Below the pieces are notes generated by a model. The model saw nothing but the letters and a program-made list of their open reading frames with translations. It had not been told where the DNA came from and did not search any database. The translations under genes and the position numbers were made by a program. Below are positions 1 to 9,509 of a stretch of DNA of 64,000 bases, one piece after another (within the stretch, counting starts at the first letter, position 1; every line of letters begins with the position of its first letter). Location: contig NZ_JAMSLW010000005.1 of assembly GCF_024643285.1 (NCBI RefSeq), positions 337,062 to 401,061 of the forward strand, in the 5' to 3' direction. This DNA is from Parapedobacter lycopersici (GTDB lineage Bacteria; Bacteroidota; Bacteroidia; Sphingobacteriales; Sphingobacteriaceae).

Positions 1-235
1 CCGCAGGTATGATAAGAAGGTGGTCTTGCGGCGGAGGTGTTGCTTCTTTTTTACGGGTGAACCACACATCCACTTTAATGCCGTGCGCCTGCAGCTGAAT
101 TAATGCGTCGTCTCCCGTCAAAATCGTTGGGCTCCACTCCAGTAATTGTTCAAAATAAGGCAGGGGTACCGCATTAAGATCGTCAATCAATAATGCCGGT
201 TCCTGATTTTCCCGGATAATATGATGCGAAGACAT
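1..235 (-). CDS. Thiamine pyrophosphokinase-like protein, N-terminal part
   Basis: The minus strand reads from an ATG at 235 off the left edge without a stop, giving 78 residues of the N-terminus. It opens MSSHHIIRENQEPALL and has a mid-section LLEWSPTILTGDDA, which resembles the N-terminal domain of Bacteroidota thiamine pyrophosphokinases, where residues after the start form the nucleotide-binding part. That enzyme would convert thiamine to thiamine diphosphate in the cytoplasm. It lies 11 bp after the M20 peptidase and is probably the last visible gene of the secA operon. The catalytic and thiamine-binding C-terminal part lies outside the window, so the call rests on N-terminal similarity remembered from the family. 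Confidence 0.55.
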   Translation of the reverse strand, partial: MSSHHIIRENQEPALLIDDLNAVPLPYFEQLLEWSPTILTGDDALIQLQAHGIKVDVWFTRKKEATPPPQDHLLIIPA

Positions 236-246
236 GCCGCAGGGGG

Positions 247-1428
247 TTAATTCCCGAGTTTTCGGAGGGCGATATAGGCCATGAGACCGGTACTGAGGGC
301 TAAGGCGTTTTCGTCGATATCAAATGTCGGGGTGTGGACGGCCGATGTGATGCCCCGTGCCGTGTTTCCCGTGCCGAGACGGTAAAAACAGGCATCGGCT
401 ACCTGTGAATAGTAGGCAAAATCCTCTGCCGCCAACCAAAGATCCAGGTCCACTACATTTTCCGTGCCCAGGTAATCCTCGGCGTAATCACGGGCCTCGG
501 CAGTAAGTTTTTCTTCGTTGACCAGGAAAGGATACCCCACGCGGACCTCAAAGTCGCAGGATCCGCCCATGCTTTCGGCTATTCCTTCAGCCATTTTTTT
601 CATATGTGTATGGGCCTTTTTACGCCATGCTTCATCGAAGGTACGGAAGGTGCCTTCCAGATAAACTTCGTTGGGAATAACGTTTGTGGCCCCGTTGGCT
701 ATTACCTTTCCGAACGAAAGTACACTGGGTGTCTTGGGGTCGGCTACACGACTGACGATCTGTTGTAGTGCCGTAATAATGTGTGCTGTAATGACAACCG
801 GATCAATATTTTGCTGAGGTTGTGCCCCATGGCCGCCCTTCCCCTTTACGGTGACGTACAACTCATCGGTTGATGCCATGTATTTGCCTGACCGGAAACC
901 CACCTTGCCGGCTTCGATCAGTGGCATTACGTGCTGTCCGATGACCGCCTGCGGGACGGGGTCTGCCAGTACCCCTTCCTTGATCATCAGGCTGGCCCCG
1001 CCGGGCAACCGTTCTTCACCGGGCTGAAAGATCAACCGGATGGTGCCGCCAAACTCCTTTTTCAGCGATTGCAGAATTTTCGCGGTACCCAATAGTGAGG
1101 AGGTGTGAACATCGTGGCCACAGGCGTGCATAACCCCGGGTTGCTGCGAGCCATATTCGCGGCCCTCGACTTCCATAATCGGCAGCGCGTCCATGTCGGC
1201 ACGCAGGGCAATTACCTGTTCGGAGGGCAGGTCGCCCTTGATTTCCGCTACTACGCCGGTATTGGCCATGGACCGGTAAGGGATACCCAGCTGATCCAGT
1301 GCAGATTTAACGAAAGCCGATGTTTCATATTCCTCAAATGAAAGCTCGGGATGCCGGTGCAGGTGCCTACGCAACGATACGGTTTCTCCATGAAGCTGAG
1401 TGGCAAGTGCACGTATTTTTTCTTTCAT
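247..1428 (-). CDS. M20 family amidohydrolase (N-acyl amino acid / hippurate hydrolase type)
   Basis: This is a 393-residue cytoplasmic zinc/cobalt hydrolase of the M20D type, which removes acyl groups from N-acyl amino acids. Visible family motifs are RRHLHRHPELS near residue 20, LRADMDALP near 75, the metal-binding MHACGHDVHTS near 100, GEER near 138, a lid-domain GGHGAQP near 200 and AAEDFAYY near 330. The length is normal and no ligand is missing. It starts 14 bp after the SPOR protein gene and ends 11 bp before the thiamine pyrophosphokinase gene, so it is probably in one operon with secA. The exact substrate cannot be read from sequence. Confidence 0.85.
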   Translation of the reverse strand: MKEKIRALATQLHGETVSLRRHLHRHPELSFEEYETSAFVKSALDQLGIPYRSMANTGVVAEIKGDLPSEQVIALRADMDALPIMEVEGREYGSQQPGVMHACGHDVHTSSLLGTAKILQSLKKEFGGTIRLIFQPGEERLPGGASLMIKEGVLADPVPQAVIGQHVMPLIEAGKVGFRSGKYMASTDELYVTVKGKGGHGAQPQQNIDPVVITAHIITALQQIVSRVADPKTPSVLSFGKVIANGATNVIPNEVYLEGTFRTFDEAWRKKAHTHMKKMAEGIAESMGGSCDFEVRVGYPFLVNEEKLTAEARDYAEDYLGTENVVDLDLWLAAEDFAYYSQVADACFYRLGTGNTARGITSAVHTPTFDIDENALALSTGLMAYIALRKLGN

Positions 1429-1442
1429 TATCGGGATTTGCT

Positions 1443-1910
1443 TTATTGATACACGAATATTTCTTCTGTGAAGACAAATACATTGTTGAATTGCCTGCGC
1501 AGGCCCTGCATCAGGTTTTGTGCCTCGCCCCGGCTTCGAAAGTCGCCCACTTTCACCCGGTAATTGGGTTCCTCGTAAGTGACGTAGGTATCGATGTCCT
1601 TGTAGAGGTTCTTGAACCGCGTCTGTTCCGCGTAAGCTTCACTGCGATCAGCGCCGGAATAAATCTGCACCCGGAAACCCATGGTCGTCGTGCGGGTGGC
1701 GGTAGATTTGTCAACGGGCCTGCTTCTGCTTTCAGAAGCGGCTGTAATGTTCGTACCTTTCCGGTTCCGCTGCATGACGCTGATCAGAGGGTCGGCAACA
1801 ATTTCCACACGCCCCTTGCTTTGCTGGGCATGGGCATCTACCCATCCGATGCAGACCAGCAGGGCGAGCCATCCGCCGGTTTTGACTAATGTTTGGAGCA
1901 GTTTATACAT
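1443..1910 (-). CDS. Secreted SPOR-domain protein
   Basis: The 155-residue product has a cleavable signal peptide (hydrophobic stretch about residues 11-26, ending VDAHAQ), a polar linker rich in Ser/Arg/Thr, and a C-terminal SPOR domain from about residue 77 (GFRVQIYSGADRSEAY, then a second half with YRVKVGDFRSRGEA). SPOR domains bind denuded peptidoglycan glycan strands, usually at the septum. It should be periplasmic and may act in cell-wall remodelling. The gene sits 36 bp downstream of secA on the same strand, an arrangement consistent with co-transcription. Confidence 0.8.
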   Translation of the reverse strand: MYKLLQTLVKTGGWLALLVCIGWVDAHAQQSKGRVEIVADPLISVMQRNRKGTNITAASESRSRPVDKSTATRTTTMGFRVQIYSGADRSEAYAEQTRFKNLYKDIDTYVTYEEPNYRVKVGDFRSRGEAQNLMQGLRRQFNNVFVFTEEIFVYQ

Positions 1911-1946
1911 AAGCTTGTCTGTTTAGCTCAACGGGCTCACTCCCGG

Positions 1947-4900
1947 TTACGAGCCGTGGCAGTTTTTGTATTTTTTGCCGCTGCCGCATGGACAGGGATC
2001 GTTCCGGCCAACCTTTTGTTCGTTACGGACCGGCTGGGTCCGCTGGATTTCGCGCGTATCTTCAACCGGCGCGCTTCCCCCTCCCGATGCTACCAGCTCG
2101 GGCTTGGCCGCTTTAACCTGCGCCTCCTGCCGGGGTTGCGGACGGGCTTCGCGCACATCCTGCGGCTGTTGGTTCGGGATCTCACCCTTGAAAAGAAAGC
2201 CTACCACATCCTTATTCATGCTCACCAGCATTTGCCTGAACAGGTTAAAGGCTTCCATTTTATAAATGATAATGGGATCTTTCTGCTCATACACCGCGTT
2301 TTGGACCGATTGTTTCAATTCGTCCATATCCCGCAGGTGCTCCTTCCATGCTTCGTCGATTAACGCCAGCACTACCCCTTTTTCAAAAGACTTGAAGACT
2401 TCCTTTCCTCCGGATTCCACGGCTTGCTTCAGGTTGGTTACTACCTGTATGCCCCGCAGGCCATCAGAGAATGGCACTACAATGTTTTCAACCTGGCCAC
2501 CCCGTGTGGCAAATACATCGGTAAGTACCGGAAGCGTCTGTGCGGCTATTCGCGTTGCTTTTCCTTCATAGTACCCGATCACCTGCGCAAATAGCTTATC
2601 AGTAAGGTCGGCGTTGCCTTCGTTTGCAAATTCCGCTTCACTGATCTGTGGATCCAGCGAGAATACCCGGATTACTTCAAGTTGAAAGTCCTCATGAGAA
2701 CCGCCTTCCTTATACTCGGTCACAATATCTTCCACCACGTCGAAAATGGTGTTATTCAAGTCTACGTCCAGCCGTTCGCCGAACAGCGCGTTTTTCCGCT
2801 TCGCGTAAATAACCGTACGCTGGGAGTTCATCACGTCATCGTACTCCAGCAGGCGTTTCCGGATGCCGAAGTTGTTTTCCTCCACCTTTTTCTGTGCGCG
2901 TTCAATGGATTTGGTCAGCATGCTGTGCTGCATAACCTCGCCTTCTTCCACGCCCATACGCACCATGATGTTGGATATCCTTTCCGAGGCAAAGAGGCGC
3001 ATCAACGGGTCTTCGAGTGAAACGAAGAACTGCGACGAACCCGGGTCGCCCTGCCGGCCGGCCCGTCCGCGAAGCTGGCGGTCTACCCGGCGTGACTCGT
3101 GGCGTTCTGTACCGATGATGGCCAATCCGCCAGCCTCCTTAACCCCCGCTCCGAGTTTAATATCCGTTCCCCGGCCGGCCATGTTGGTGGCAATGGTTAC
3201 GGTGCCTGTCTGCCCCGCTTCCGCCACGATATCGGCTTCGCGCTGGTGCAGTTTGGCATTCAATACGTTGTGTTTTATTCCGCGCAGCTTGAGCATACGG
3301 CTAAGCAGTTCCGAAATTTCAACGGAAGTTGTACCCACGAGTACCGGTCGGCCGGCTTCGGTAAGCTGCTGTATTTCTTCCGCCACCGCATTGTATTTTT
3401 CACGTGCCGTGCGGTAAATCAGGTCGTGACGGTCGTCACGCTGGATGGAAATATTAGTGGGGATCTCCACCACGTCCAGTTTGTATATCTCCCAAAGTTC
3501 ACCCGCTTCTGTAACAGCCGTACCGGTCATCCCCGCCAGTTTGTGATACATCCGGAAATAGTTTTGCAGGGTGATGGTGGCATAAGTCTGCGTAGCATCT
3601 TCCACTTTCACATTTTCCTTAGCCTCAATGGCCTGGTGCAGGCCGTCCGAATAGCGCCTGCCTTCCATGATCCGGCCCGTCTGTTCATCTACGATTTTGA
3701 CCTTGCCATCATCAATGATGTATTCGTCATCCCGTTCGAACAGCGTGTAGGCTTTCAGTAACTGATTCACGGAGTGGATGCGTTCCGATTTAATGGAAAA
3801 ATCGCGCATCAGCTCTTCCTTTTTAGCCAGTTTTTCCTCCGGGCTTAAGCCTGACCGTTCGATTTCCGCTACTTCCGAACCCACGTCGGGCATAATAAAG
3901 AAGTTCGGGTCCTCACCGGAGGCGGTAATAAGCTCGATGCCCTTTTCCGTAAGCTCAACCTGGTTATTCTTTTCGTCGATTACGAAATACAGTTCCGCAT
4001 CCGCTTTGGGCATGTGCTTGCTCTGCTCCTGGAGGTAATAGTTTTCCGTTTTGCCAAGTACCTGGCGGTTACTGCCTTCGCTCAGGAATTTAATCAGTGC
4101 CTTGTTTTTGGGCAGCCCCCGGTGTGCGCGGAACAGGGCAAGTCCGCCACTTTCCACGCCGGTGTCACCTGCCGCAATGGCTTTTTTTGCCTCATTCAGT
4201 ACCGTGTTGATCAGGCTCTTCTGCGTATTCACCAGTCGCTCAATACGGGGTTTTAGCTCATAAAACTCGTGCTCGTCACCCCGTGGAATGGGACCGGAGA
4301 TGATGAGGGGTGTCCGTGCGTCGTCCACGAGTACAGAGTCCACCTCATCCACCATAGCGAAATGCAGTTTGCGCTGCACGAGCGCTTCGCGCGATTGTGC
4401 CATGTTGTCACGCAGGTAATCAAAGCCAAACTCATTGTTTGTACCAAACACGATATCCGCGGCGTAAGCATTGCGCCTTGCCGGCGAATTGGGTTGATGC
4501 TTATCGATGCAGTCTACCCGGAGGCCGTGGAATTCGAAGATCGGCCCGTTCCATTCGGAGTCACGTCGTGCAAGGTAATCGTTCACCGTTACGATGTGTA
4601 CCCCGGAACCGGATAGCGCATTAAGGTATGCCGGGAGTGTACCCACCAGCGTTTTACCTTCACCCGTTGCCATTTCCGCTATTTTACCTTCATGCAATAC
4701 GATACCCCCGATAAGCTGTACGTCGTAATGCACCATATTCCAGGTTACCTCGGTGCCGGCAGCGGTCCATTTATTCTTCCATATGGCGTGATCGCCATTG
4801 ATCTGTACATTGGGTTTGAGCGCAGCAATGTGCCGGTCAAAATCCGTGGCGGTTACTTCCAGTTCTTCATTTTCGGAAAAACGGCGGGCTGTTTCCTTCA

Positions 4901-5240
4901 CCACGGCGAAGGCTTCCGGTAAAATTTCCATCAGCACCTCCTCCAGTTTTTTATCCCGGTCTTTGCCCAGCTTATCCACCTTGTCGTAGATTGCTGTTTT
5001 CTGCGTCATCTCCACGCCTTCCTGCTCCGCCTCTCCCTTCAGTTCAGCTATTTCCTTGTCTATCGTCTCCAGGTAGGCCGCTATCCGCTGTTTAAAATCT
5101 ATCGTTTTCGACCGCAGTTCATCGTGGCTCAGGGAATCCAGTTTGGCGTACTCCTCCTTGATACGTTCTACCAGCGGTTGGATGTGTTTAATATCTCGGT
5201 CTGATTTACTTCCGAATATTTTGCTTAAAAATGTTAACAT
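1947..5240 (-). CDS. secA: Preprotein translocase ATPase SecA
   Basis: A 1097-residue SecA, the motor that drives unfolded preproteins through SecYEG using ATP. The N-terminal DEAD motor has a MATGEGKT Walker A near residue 190 and [14 protein letters not shown] near 297. The second motor domain carries [17 protein letters not shown] and [10 protein letters not shown]. The extreme C-terminus has the zinc-binding [14 protein letters not shown] motif that binds SecB or ribosomes. It is longer than E. coli SecA (901 residues), as is usual in Bacteroidota because of insertions in the first motor region and a long linker before the zinc tail. It heads an operon with the SPOR protein, the M20 peptidase and the thiamine pyrophosphokinase. 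Confidence 0.98.
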   Translation of the reverse strand: MLTFLSKIFGSKSDRDIKHIQPLVERIKEEYAKLDSLSHDELRSKTIDFKQRIAAYLETIDKEIAELKGEAEQEGVEMTQKTAIYDKVDKLGKDRDKKLEEVLMEILPEAFAVVKETARRFSENEELEVTATDFDRHIAALKPNVQINGDHAIWKNKWTAAGTEVTWNMVHYDVQLIGGIVLHEGKIAEMATGEGKTLVGTLPAYLNALSGSGVHIVTVNDYLARRDSEWNGPIFEFHGLRVDCIDKHQPNSPARRNAYAADIVFGTNNEFGFDYLRDNMAQSREALVQRKLHFAMVDEVDSVLVDDARTPLIISGPIPRGDEHEFYELKPRIERLVNTQKSLINTVLNEAKKAIAAGDTGVESGGLALFRAHRGLPKNKALIKFLSEGSNRQVLGKTENYYLQEQSKHMPKADAELYFVIDEKNNQVELTEKGIELITASGEDPNFFIMPDVGSEVAEIERSGLSPEEKLAKKEELMRDFSIKSERIHSVNQLLKAYTLFERDDEYIIDDGKVKIVDEQTGRIMEGRRYSDGLHQAIEAKENVKVEDATQTYATITLQNYFRMYHKLAGMTGTAVTEAGELWEIYKLDVVEIPTNISIQRDDRHDLIYRTAREKYNAVAEEIQQLTEAGRPVLVGTTSVEISELLSRMLKLRGIKHNVLNAKLHQREADIVAEAGQTGTVTIATNMAGRGTDIKLGAGVKEAGGLAIIGTERHESRRVDRQLRGRAGRQGDPGSSQFFVSLEDPLMRLFASERISNIMVRMGVEEGEVMQHSMLTKSIERAQKKVEENNFGIRKRLLEYDDVMNSQRTVIYAKRKNALFGERLDVDLNNTIFDVVEDIVTEYKEGGSHEDFQLEVIRVFSLDPQISEAEFANEGNADLTDKLFAQVIGYYEGKATRIAAQTLPVLTDVFATRGGQVENIVVPFSDGLRGIQVVTNLKQAVESGGKEVFKSFEKGVVLALIDEAWKEHLRDMDELKQSVQNAVYEQKDPIIIYKMEAFNLFRQMLVSMNKDVVGFLFKGEIPNQQPQDVREARPQPRQEAQVKAAKPELVASGGGSAPVEDTREIQRTQPVRNEQKVGRNDPCPCGSGKKYKNCHGS

Positions 5241-5322
5241 TAGTCGTTGTTTACAGAATTACACTACCTGTTGGCAATAATAGCACCAAAAAGTAGCTAT
5301 ACAGCCAATATGGCATACTGGG

Positions 5323-5330
5323 CAAAGTTA
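5323..5330 (-). promoter_or_regulatory. Probable -7 element of the secA promoter
   Basis: Read on the minus strand this is TAACTTTG, a perfect match to the Bacteroidota -7 consensus TAnnTTTG, 83 bp before the secA start codon. I see no clear TTTG -33 box at 19 bp, so the call rests on the -7 element and its position. Confidence 0.45.
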
Positions 5331-5383
5331 GCTATTCAGTATGAGAATGTAACGGTTAGCGATGAGATTTTTACGTTATGCCA

Positions 5384-6235
5384 TCAAGACAGGAATAACG
5401 GGTGGGTTACCGGGGGAATCAGTTCCAGTGCGGTTGCTTCGTCAAAAAGCCGCTGTATGGCGCTCCGTCCTTCCGTCCCAAGCGAAACCGAATAGCGGTT
5501 TACATATAAGTCAATGTGCTGATACATGACGGCCTCATCCATTTCCTGTGCATGGGAGCGGATGAAATCGATCCCGGATTTCGGATGAGCCAGCGCATAC
5601 TCCACGCTTTTCCTGAGCACGCGGTTGAGCCGGCGCTTAACCTCCTCTGGAAGCTGCCGCTGCGCCACAATACCACCCAGCGGAATCGGGCCTCCGGTTT
5701 TCTTCTCCCAAAAATCTCCCAGGTCAATGACCTTATGCAGCCCCTTTTTCTGATAGGTAAAGCGGTTCTCGTGAATGATCAGGCCAAATGCAATCGCGTC
5801 GTCCAGCAGCGCCTGTTCAATATCCGAGAATAGCATCTCCCGTTTGTCGTCCAGCTGGGGATAAGCAAGTCCCAGCAGGAAATTGGCCGTGGTGAACCTG
5901 CCAGGTATGCCCACGGTAAGCGGTTGCCCCGCCGTGGCCTGATCCGATAGGCGTGTTGCTGTTTCGGGATTTTTGCAGATCAGGAGCGGTCCCACGCCAA
6001 ACCCCAATGCGCTGCCGGCATCAAGGAGGGTGTAATGTTCAACGGCATAGGCATAGGCATGATAACTTAGCTTGGTAACAGCCAGTTCATTGTTGAATGC
6101 CTTTTGATTGAGTGTTTCCACATCTTCATACAACACATCAAACTCCAAGCCTTCCGTGTCGATCTTGTGATGGATCAGTGCGTCGAAGATAAACGTATCA
6201 TTGGGACAGGGAGAGAAGCCAAGCGTCAACTTCAT
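5384..6235 (-). CDS. mqnD: 1,4-dihydroxy-6-naphthoate synthase (menaquinone, futalosine pathway)
   Basis: This 283-residue protein matches MqnD, which makes 1,4-dihydroxy-6-naphthoate from cyclic dehypoxanthine futalosine in the alternative menaquinone pathway. It has the periplasmic-binding-protein-like fold: SPCPNDTFIFDAL at residues 8-20, ELAVTKLSYHAYAY near 52, and GSALGFGVGPLL near 77. The length is typical. The start overlaps the end of the upstream small membrane protein gene by 4 bp, implying translational coupling. Other mqn genes are not in the window. Confidence 0.9.
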   Translation of the reverse strand: MKLTLGFSPCPNDTFIFDALIHHKIDTEGLEFDVLYEDVETLNQKAFNNELAVTKLSYHAYAYAVEHYTLLDAGSALGFGVGPLLICKNPETATRLSDQATAGQPLTVGIPGRFTTANFLLGLAYPQLDDKREMLFSDIEQALLDDAIAFGLIIHENRFTYQKKGLHKVIDLGDFWEKKTGGPIPLGGIVAQRQLPEEVKRRLNRVLRKSVEYALAHPKSGIDFIRSHAQEMDEAVMYQHIDLYVNRYSVSLGTEGRSAIQRLFDEATALELIPPVTHPLFLS

Positions 6236-6489
6236 AGCGTTATCTTTTGTGTCATTAACAAAGCCAAAACAGCAGCAAAGGTAACTAAAATTATCCCCTG
6301 TGCAGTCTTTTCGCTGTTGTTGCGGTAGCCATAACGTACAAGTGCGAGGTTGATCAGGCCTGCCACCCCATAATAACCCAGGGGCTTATTGCTTAGCCAG
6401 GCCATAGCCGATGAAGCAGTAAGCAAGTAGGCAATCACCGGGAAAATAAGTCCGATTGCACAGCCCAGCAACAGGTTGTTCTTTTTCAC
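6232..6489 (-). CDS. Small inner-membrane protein, unknown function
   Basis: An 85-residue protein with about three hydrophobic helices (roughly residues 6-24, 38-52 and 62-80) and a short polar loop RYGYRNNSEKTAQ between the second and third. I do not recognise a named family. It lies between surE (8 bp upstream) and mqnD (4-bp overlap), so it is almost certainly transcribed and translated with them. Confidence 0.7.
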   Translation of the reverse strand: MKKNNLLLGCAIGLIFPVIAYLLTASSAMAWLSNKPLGYYGVAGLINLALVRYGYRNNSEKTAQGIILVTFAAVLALLMTQKITL

Positions 6490-6497
6490 GGATAAGA

Positions 6498-7274
6498 CTA
6501 TTTGACGTTGAAACTCCAGGCGTTCAGCTGCGGTATCACATGGTGGGCGGTCATGTCAAACTGTACCGGAACAATCGAGGCAAACCCCTGCTGCAGCGCC
6601 CAGACATCGGTATCCTCGCCGCGGTCGCGCAGATCGAATATGCCGGTCAGCCAATAATAACTCCGGTTGTAAGGGTCGGTCCGCTCGTCGAATTCTTCCG
6701 CCCATTTGGCATCGGCCTGCCGGCATATTTTAATGCCCTTTATCTCCGGAACATTCGGGAAGTTGACGTTCAGCAGCGCGCCTTTGGGCAACCCGTTTTC
6801 CAGGACCTGCCGGGTGATTTCCCGGACGTAAGGGCGGCAATTGGAAAAATCAGCATCCGCATCGAAATCATCGTATGAAAACCCGATGGACGGAATGCTT
6901 TCAATGGCACCTTCCACAGCCGCAGACATGGTTCCTGAATACAGCACATTAATCGAATTATTCAACCCGTGGTTAATCCCTGACACACAGATATCGGGTT
7001 TACGCCCCTTGAATACTTTATTAACCGCGAGCTTTACGCAGTCAACAGGTGTGCCGGAGCATTTATACATGAGCGTGTCGGGATAGATGTGGATCTGGTC
7101 TATCCGGAGCGGTTTGCCGATGGTTATTGCATGACCGGTGCCGGACTGCGGACCCTCGGGGGCCACTACGGTGACATCGCCCAGCTGCTGCATTTCTTCA
7201 ATCAGTACCTTGATTCCCTTGGCGGTGATGCCATCGTCATTAACGACCAGGATAGACGGTTTCTTTTTTGCCAT
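6498..7274 (-). CDS. surE: 5'/3'-nucleotidase SurE
   Basis: A 258-residue SurE phosphatase, a metal-dependent enzyme that dephosphorylates nucleoside 5'- and 3'-monophosphates, often linked to stationary-phase survival. The metal-binding NDDG lies at residues 12-15, followed by GPQSGTGHAIT near 40 and the SGINHGLN motif near 99. Length and motifs are normal. It leads a tight three-gene unit with the 85-residue membrane protein and mqnD. Its start lies only 8 bp from a long perfect hairpin that probably ends csbD transcription. Confidence 0.95.
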   Translation of the reverse strand: MAKKKPSILVVNDDGITAKGIKVLIEEMQQLGDVTVVAPEGPQSGTGHAITIGKPLRIDQIHIYPDTLMYKCSGTPVDCVKLAVNKVFKGRKPDICVSGINHGLNNSINVLYSGTMSAAVEGAIESIPSIGFSYDDFDADADFSNCRPYVREITRQVLENGLPKGALLNVNFPNVPEIKGIKICRQADAKWAEEFDERTDPYNRSYYWLTGIFDLRDRGEDTDVWALQQGFASIVPVQFDMTAHHVIPQLNAWSFNVK

Positions 7275-7282
7275 GCGCCTAA

Positions 7283-7334
7283 GTTAACAAGAAAAGCGTT
7301 ACCAGGCATAGCCGGTAACGCTTTTCTTGTTAAC
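7283..7334 (-). terminator. Perfect 21-bp inverted repeat between csbD and surE
   Basis: The arms 7283-7303 and 7314-7334 are perfectly complementary over 21 bp with a 10-nt loop; the arms begin GTTAACAAGAAAAGCG. On the minus strand it follows the csbD stop codon by 13 bp, so a terminator for csbD is the simplest reading. It lacks a separate long U-tract beyond its own AT-rich ends, and its closeness to the surE start means it could also affect surE expression. Confidence 0.6.
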
Positions 7335-7347
7335 AGGGTAAGGTCTG

Positions 7348-7533
7348 CTACAGACTGTTTAACCAGTCGACCACTTGATCACGGGCTTTGCCTGTCTTTT
7401 TTTGAATACGGCCAATCAGTTCATCTTCCTTGCCTTCTTCATATAACAAGTCGTCATCTGTTAATTCGGCAAATTGCTGTTTCGCCTTTCCTTTCAACTC
7501 GTTCCAGTGCCCCTTTAATCTTAAGTTACTCAT
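7348..7533 (-). CDS. CsbD family stress protein
   Basis: A 61-residue CsbD-like protein, a family of very small hydrophilic general-stress proteins of unknown biochemical role. The signature is the N-terminal [21 protein letters not shown] followed by an acidic stretch and a helix [14 protein letters not shown]. The full family length is present. It is a single gene bounded downstream by a perfect 21-bp hairpin and upstream by the ompA terminator region. Confidence 0.9.
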   Translation of the reverse strand: MSNLRLKGHWNELKGKAKQQFAELTDDDLLYEEGKEDELIGRIQKKTGKARDQVVDWLNSL

Positions 7534-7601
7534 AGTTTTTATGTTTTACTTAATTAACAACAGGGAGCGGAAATAGTTTAGGAGTAGGCTCAGGAATAAA
7601 T

Positions 7602-7634
7602 AAAAAGGGCTCCCCGATGTGGGAAGCCCTTTTG
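7602..7634 (-). terminator. Intrinsic terminator of the OmpA-family gene
   Basis: On the minus strand AAAAGGGCTTCCC pairs with GGGGAGCCCTTTTT around a short CACATC loop, and the right arm runs into a T-rich tail. It starts about 29 bp after the stop codon of the OmpA gene. Confidence 0.75.
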
Positions 7635-7662
7635 TAAAACCTTGTGTAAACTAAGGGTTTAC

Positions 7663-9039
7663 TTATTTTTTAATTTCAACGCGACGGTTAAGGACACGTC
7701 CTTCTTCAGTAGCGTTAGATGCGATCGGAGCAGATTCGCCCAGTGCATTTACCATGACTTTGTTAGCGTCAACGCCAGAGTTAACCAAGTATTGTTTTAC
7801 TGAGTTAGCACGGTCTCTTGACAAGTTCATGTTGTAAGCTTCAGTACCTTCAGCAGAAGCGTGGCCGTCTAAAGTAACGGAAGCACCGCTTTCACGCAGG
7901 TCAGAAGACAACCGATCCAGTGTAGAGTAAGATTCGGTTTTCAATACAGAGCTGTCGAATTCGAACTGAATGTTTGAATAAGTAGCTGATTCTGCAACTT
8001 CAGGCTCTGGGAATTTGATCGGGCATCCAGCACCGTCTACCTGAGTACCGGCAGGCGTGTTAGGGCACTTGTCAAATTTGTCAGATACACCGTCACCGTC
8101 AGAATCACGACCCAATTCGTCAACTAAGCCTTCCAGCGTAGTTACACGTTGTTTCAATGCTTCAAGTTCGTTACGCAGTGAAGGATCTTTCAACTCATCA
8201 TACAGCGTAGACACAGGGTTATGCCAGGTCAGATCTGGTTTTGAAGAAGAACCCAAAGAGAACTCTAAACCACCGTAAGTGTATGAGAAGTTATCGTTAA
8301 CACCTTTGTTAACCGGACCATAAAGGGTCTTGTCGTCAACAAAGTTCATGGTGTAACCCAAGTTCAATGCTACGCGGTCAGACAGTTTGAATTTGATACC
8401 AACGCCTACAGGAATGTTAGTCGCTTTTTTGAAGTCGTTGTCACCAGCATTTTGGCTATCCGCACCCCAGTTTCCTTTGTTGTTCCACTCGCCAGTTGAT
8501 CCATCAGCGTCTGTGTATAATACAGGGTTGTAAGCCAAAAGACCCAAACCAACACTGGCGTAGAAGTTAACTGCATTTTCCCTTCTCAGGAAGTCGATGG
8601 TTGCCAATTGGAACACACCGTTTAAGCTGGCAGAATATTGAACAGAAGTCTCTGCAGATTCGTAATCCAGGTTTGCTGGTAATCCAGGAGCATTCCAAGG
8701 ATCGATGGTTGTTTTCAAACCTTCTTCGTTATGTGCAAAGATCCGTCCGCGGTTGATGTTACCTTCCAAACCAAACCAGCTTGAAAATTGCTTGCGAAGG
8801 GAAATTCCGTAGTATTCGCGTAATTTGTATTCACCGAACCCTACTTCCTTGCCAAATGAGTTGGATCCACCGACAAGAACAGATGGCGTAGTAAAACCAC
8901 CATTCACACCGATCGTCCAGGTTCTGTACTGGGATCTTCCTCCAAATACAGTAGGCTCCTGCGCTTGCGCGGTCTCTGCTAACCCAAGGGCTGCAACGAG
9001 CGAGCAGGCAATTGCCGTTTTGATTGTAGAATAATTCAT
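7663..9039 (-). CDS. OmpA family outer-membrane protein with TSP3-type calcium linker
   Basis: A 458-residue major outer-membrane protein. It has a signal peptide (cleavage near AQAQE, residue 27), an N-terminal beta-barrel of about 260 residues with repeated aromatic-rich strands, a short helical linker, a thrombospondin-type-3 calcium motif (DSDGDGVSDKFDKCPNTP, near 312) and a C-terminal OmpA-like peptidoglycan-binding domain from about 350. The last domain shows FEFDSSVLK, LDGHASAEGTEAYN and LSRDRANSVKQYL. It should anchor the outer membrane to the cell wall. It is monocistronic, with its own strong promoter and terminator, and its codon use is smooth, as expected of a very abundant protein. 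Confidence 0.93.
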   Translation of the reverse strand: MNYSTIKTAIACSLVAALGLAETAQAQEPTVFGGRSQYRTWTIGVNGGFTTPSVLVGGSNSFGKEVGFGEYKLREYYGISLRKQFSSWFGLEGNINRGRIFAHNEEGLKTTIDPWNAPGLPANLDYESAETSVQYSASLNGVFQLATIDFLRRENAVNFYASVGLGLLAYNPVLYTDADGSTGEWNNKGNWGADSQNAGDNDFKKATNIPVGVGIKFKLSDRVALNLGYTMNFVDDKTLYGPVNKGVNDNFSYTYGGLEFSLGSSSKPDLTWHNPVSTLYDELKDPSLRNELEALKQRVTTLEGLVDELGRDSDGDGVSDKFDKCPNTPAGTQVDGAGCPIKFPEPEVAESATYSNIQFEFDSSVLKTESYSTLDRLSSDLRESGASVTLDGHASAEGTEAYNMNLSRDRANSVKQYLVNSGVDANKVMVNALGESAPIASNATEEGRVLNRRVEIKK

Positions 9040-9088
9040 ACTCGTGTTTTTTTAAAGGTTAAAAATTTTTAATTGTCTAATTTTCTCG

Positions 9089-9118
9089 CAAAAATAACCA
9101 ATAGTTTGATTCACGCAA
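9089..9118 (-). promoter_or_regulatory. Promoter of the OmpA-family gene
   Basis: On the minus strand TTG (9118-9116) is followed after 19 bp by TATTTTTG (9096-9089), matching the Bacteroidota consensus -33 TTG and -7 TAnnTTTG with ideal spacing. It lies about 50 bp before the ATG, in an AT-rich leader. Confidence 0.7.
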
Positions 9119-9509
9119 CATTTGCAAATACTATTCCAGTTTTTTGTTTCCGCGCTTCTTTTTTTAAAAAAGTGCTTCTTTTTGTCTGAAACCGCTTTTT
9201 TCTTTATTGTTTATGAGCCTGTTATACAACAGCTTATGCGTGCTGTTTGTTTTCAGGGAAATCAGGGCACTAATGCCCTGTCCTTATTGTATCAGCCCAT
9301 TCAGTTTTATAATCACCTCAAAAAGAAACGACTGCGTGTCTGCAAACGCATTAATTGTCCAATTTTATGGTCAGTCAAGGCTAAAACGCGATAAAACTAC
9401 ATATAAATTTGCAATGATTCCTATAAAACCCTGTTTTTTTTATACATAGACACAGGTTTTTGCCTGCCAGTATGGTTTGCCGGTATCCCAAAGAACCCGT
9501 CGGCCGGTT
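9119..9509. other. Gene-free interval between the phosphate transporter and the OmpA gene
   Basis: No convincing gene is seen in these 390 bases. They are AT-rich with T-runs and contain a small hairpin, CAGGGCA-N4-TGCCCTG (9263-9280), and a perfect plus-strand TAAATTTG (9404-9411) with no -33 partner and only an 11-codon frame after it. Immediately after the transporter stop codon, an imperfect AAAACCTGT/ACAGGGTTTT pairing (about 9424-9458) could end the phosphate operon on the minus strand, but it is weak. Confidence 0.5.
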
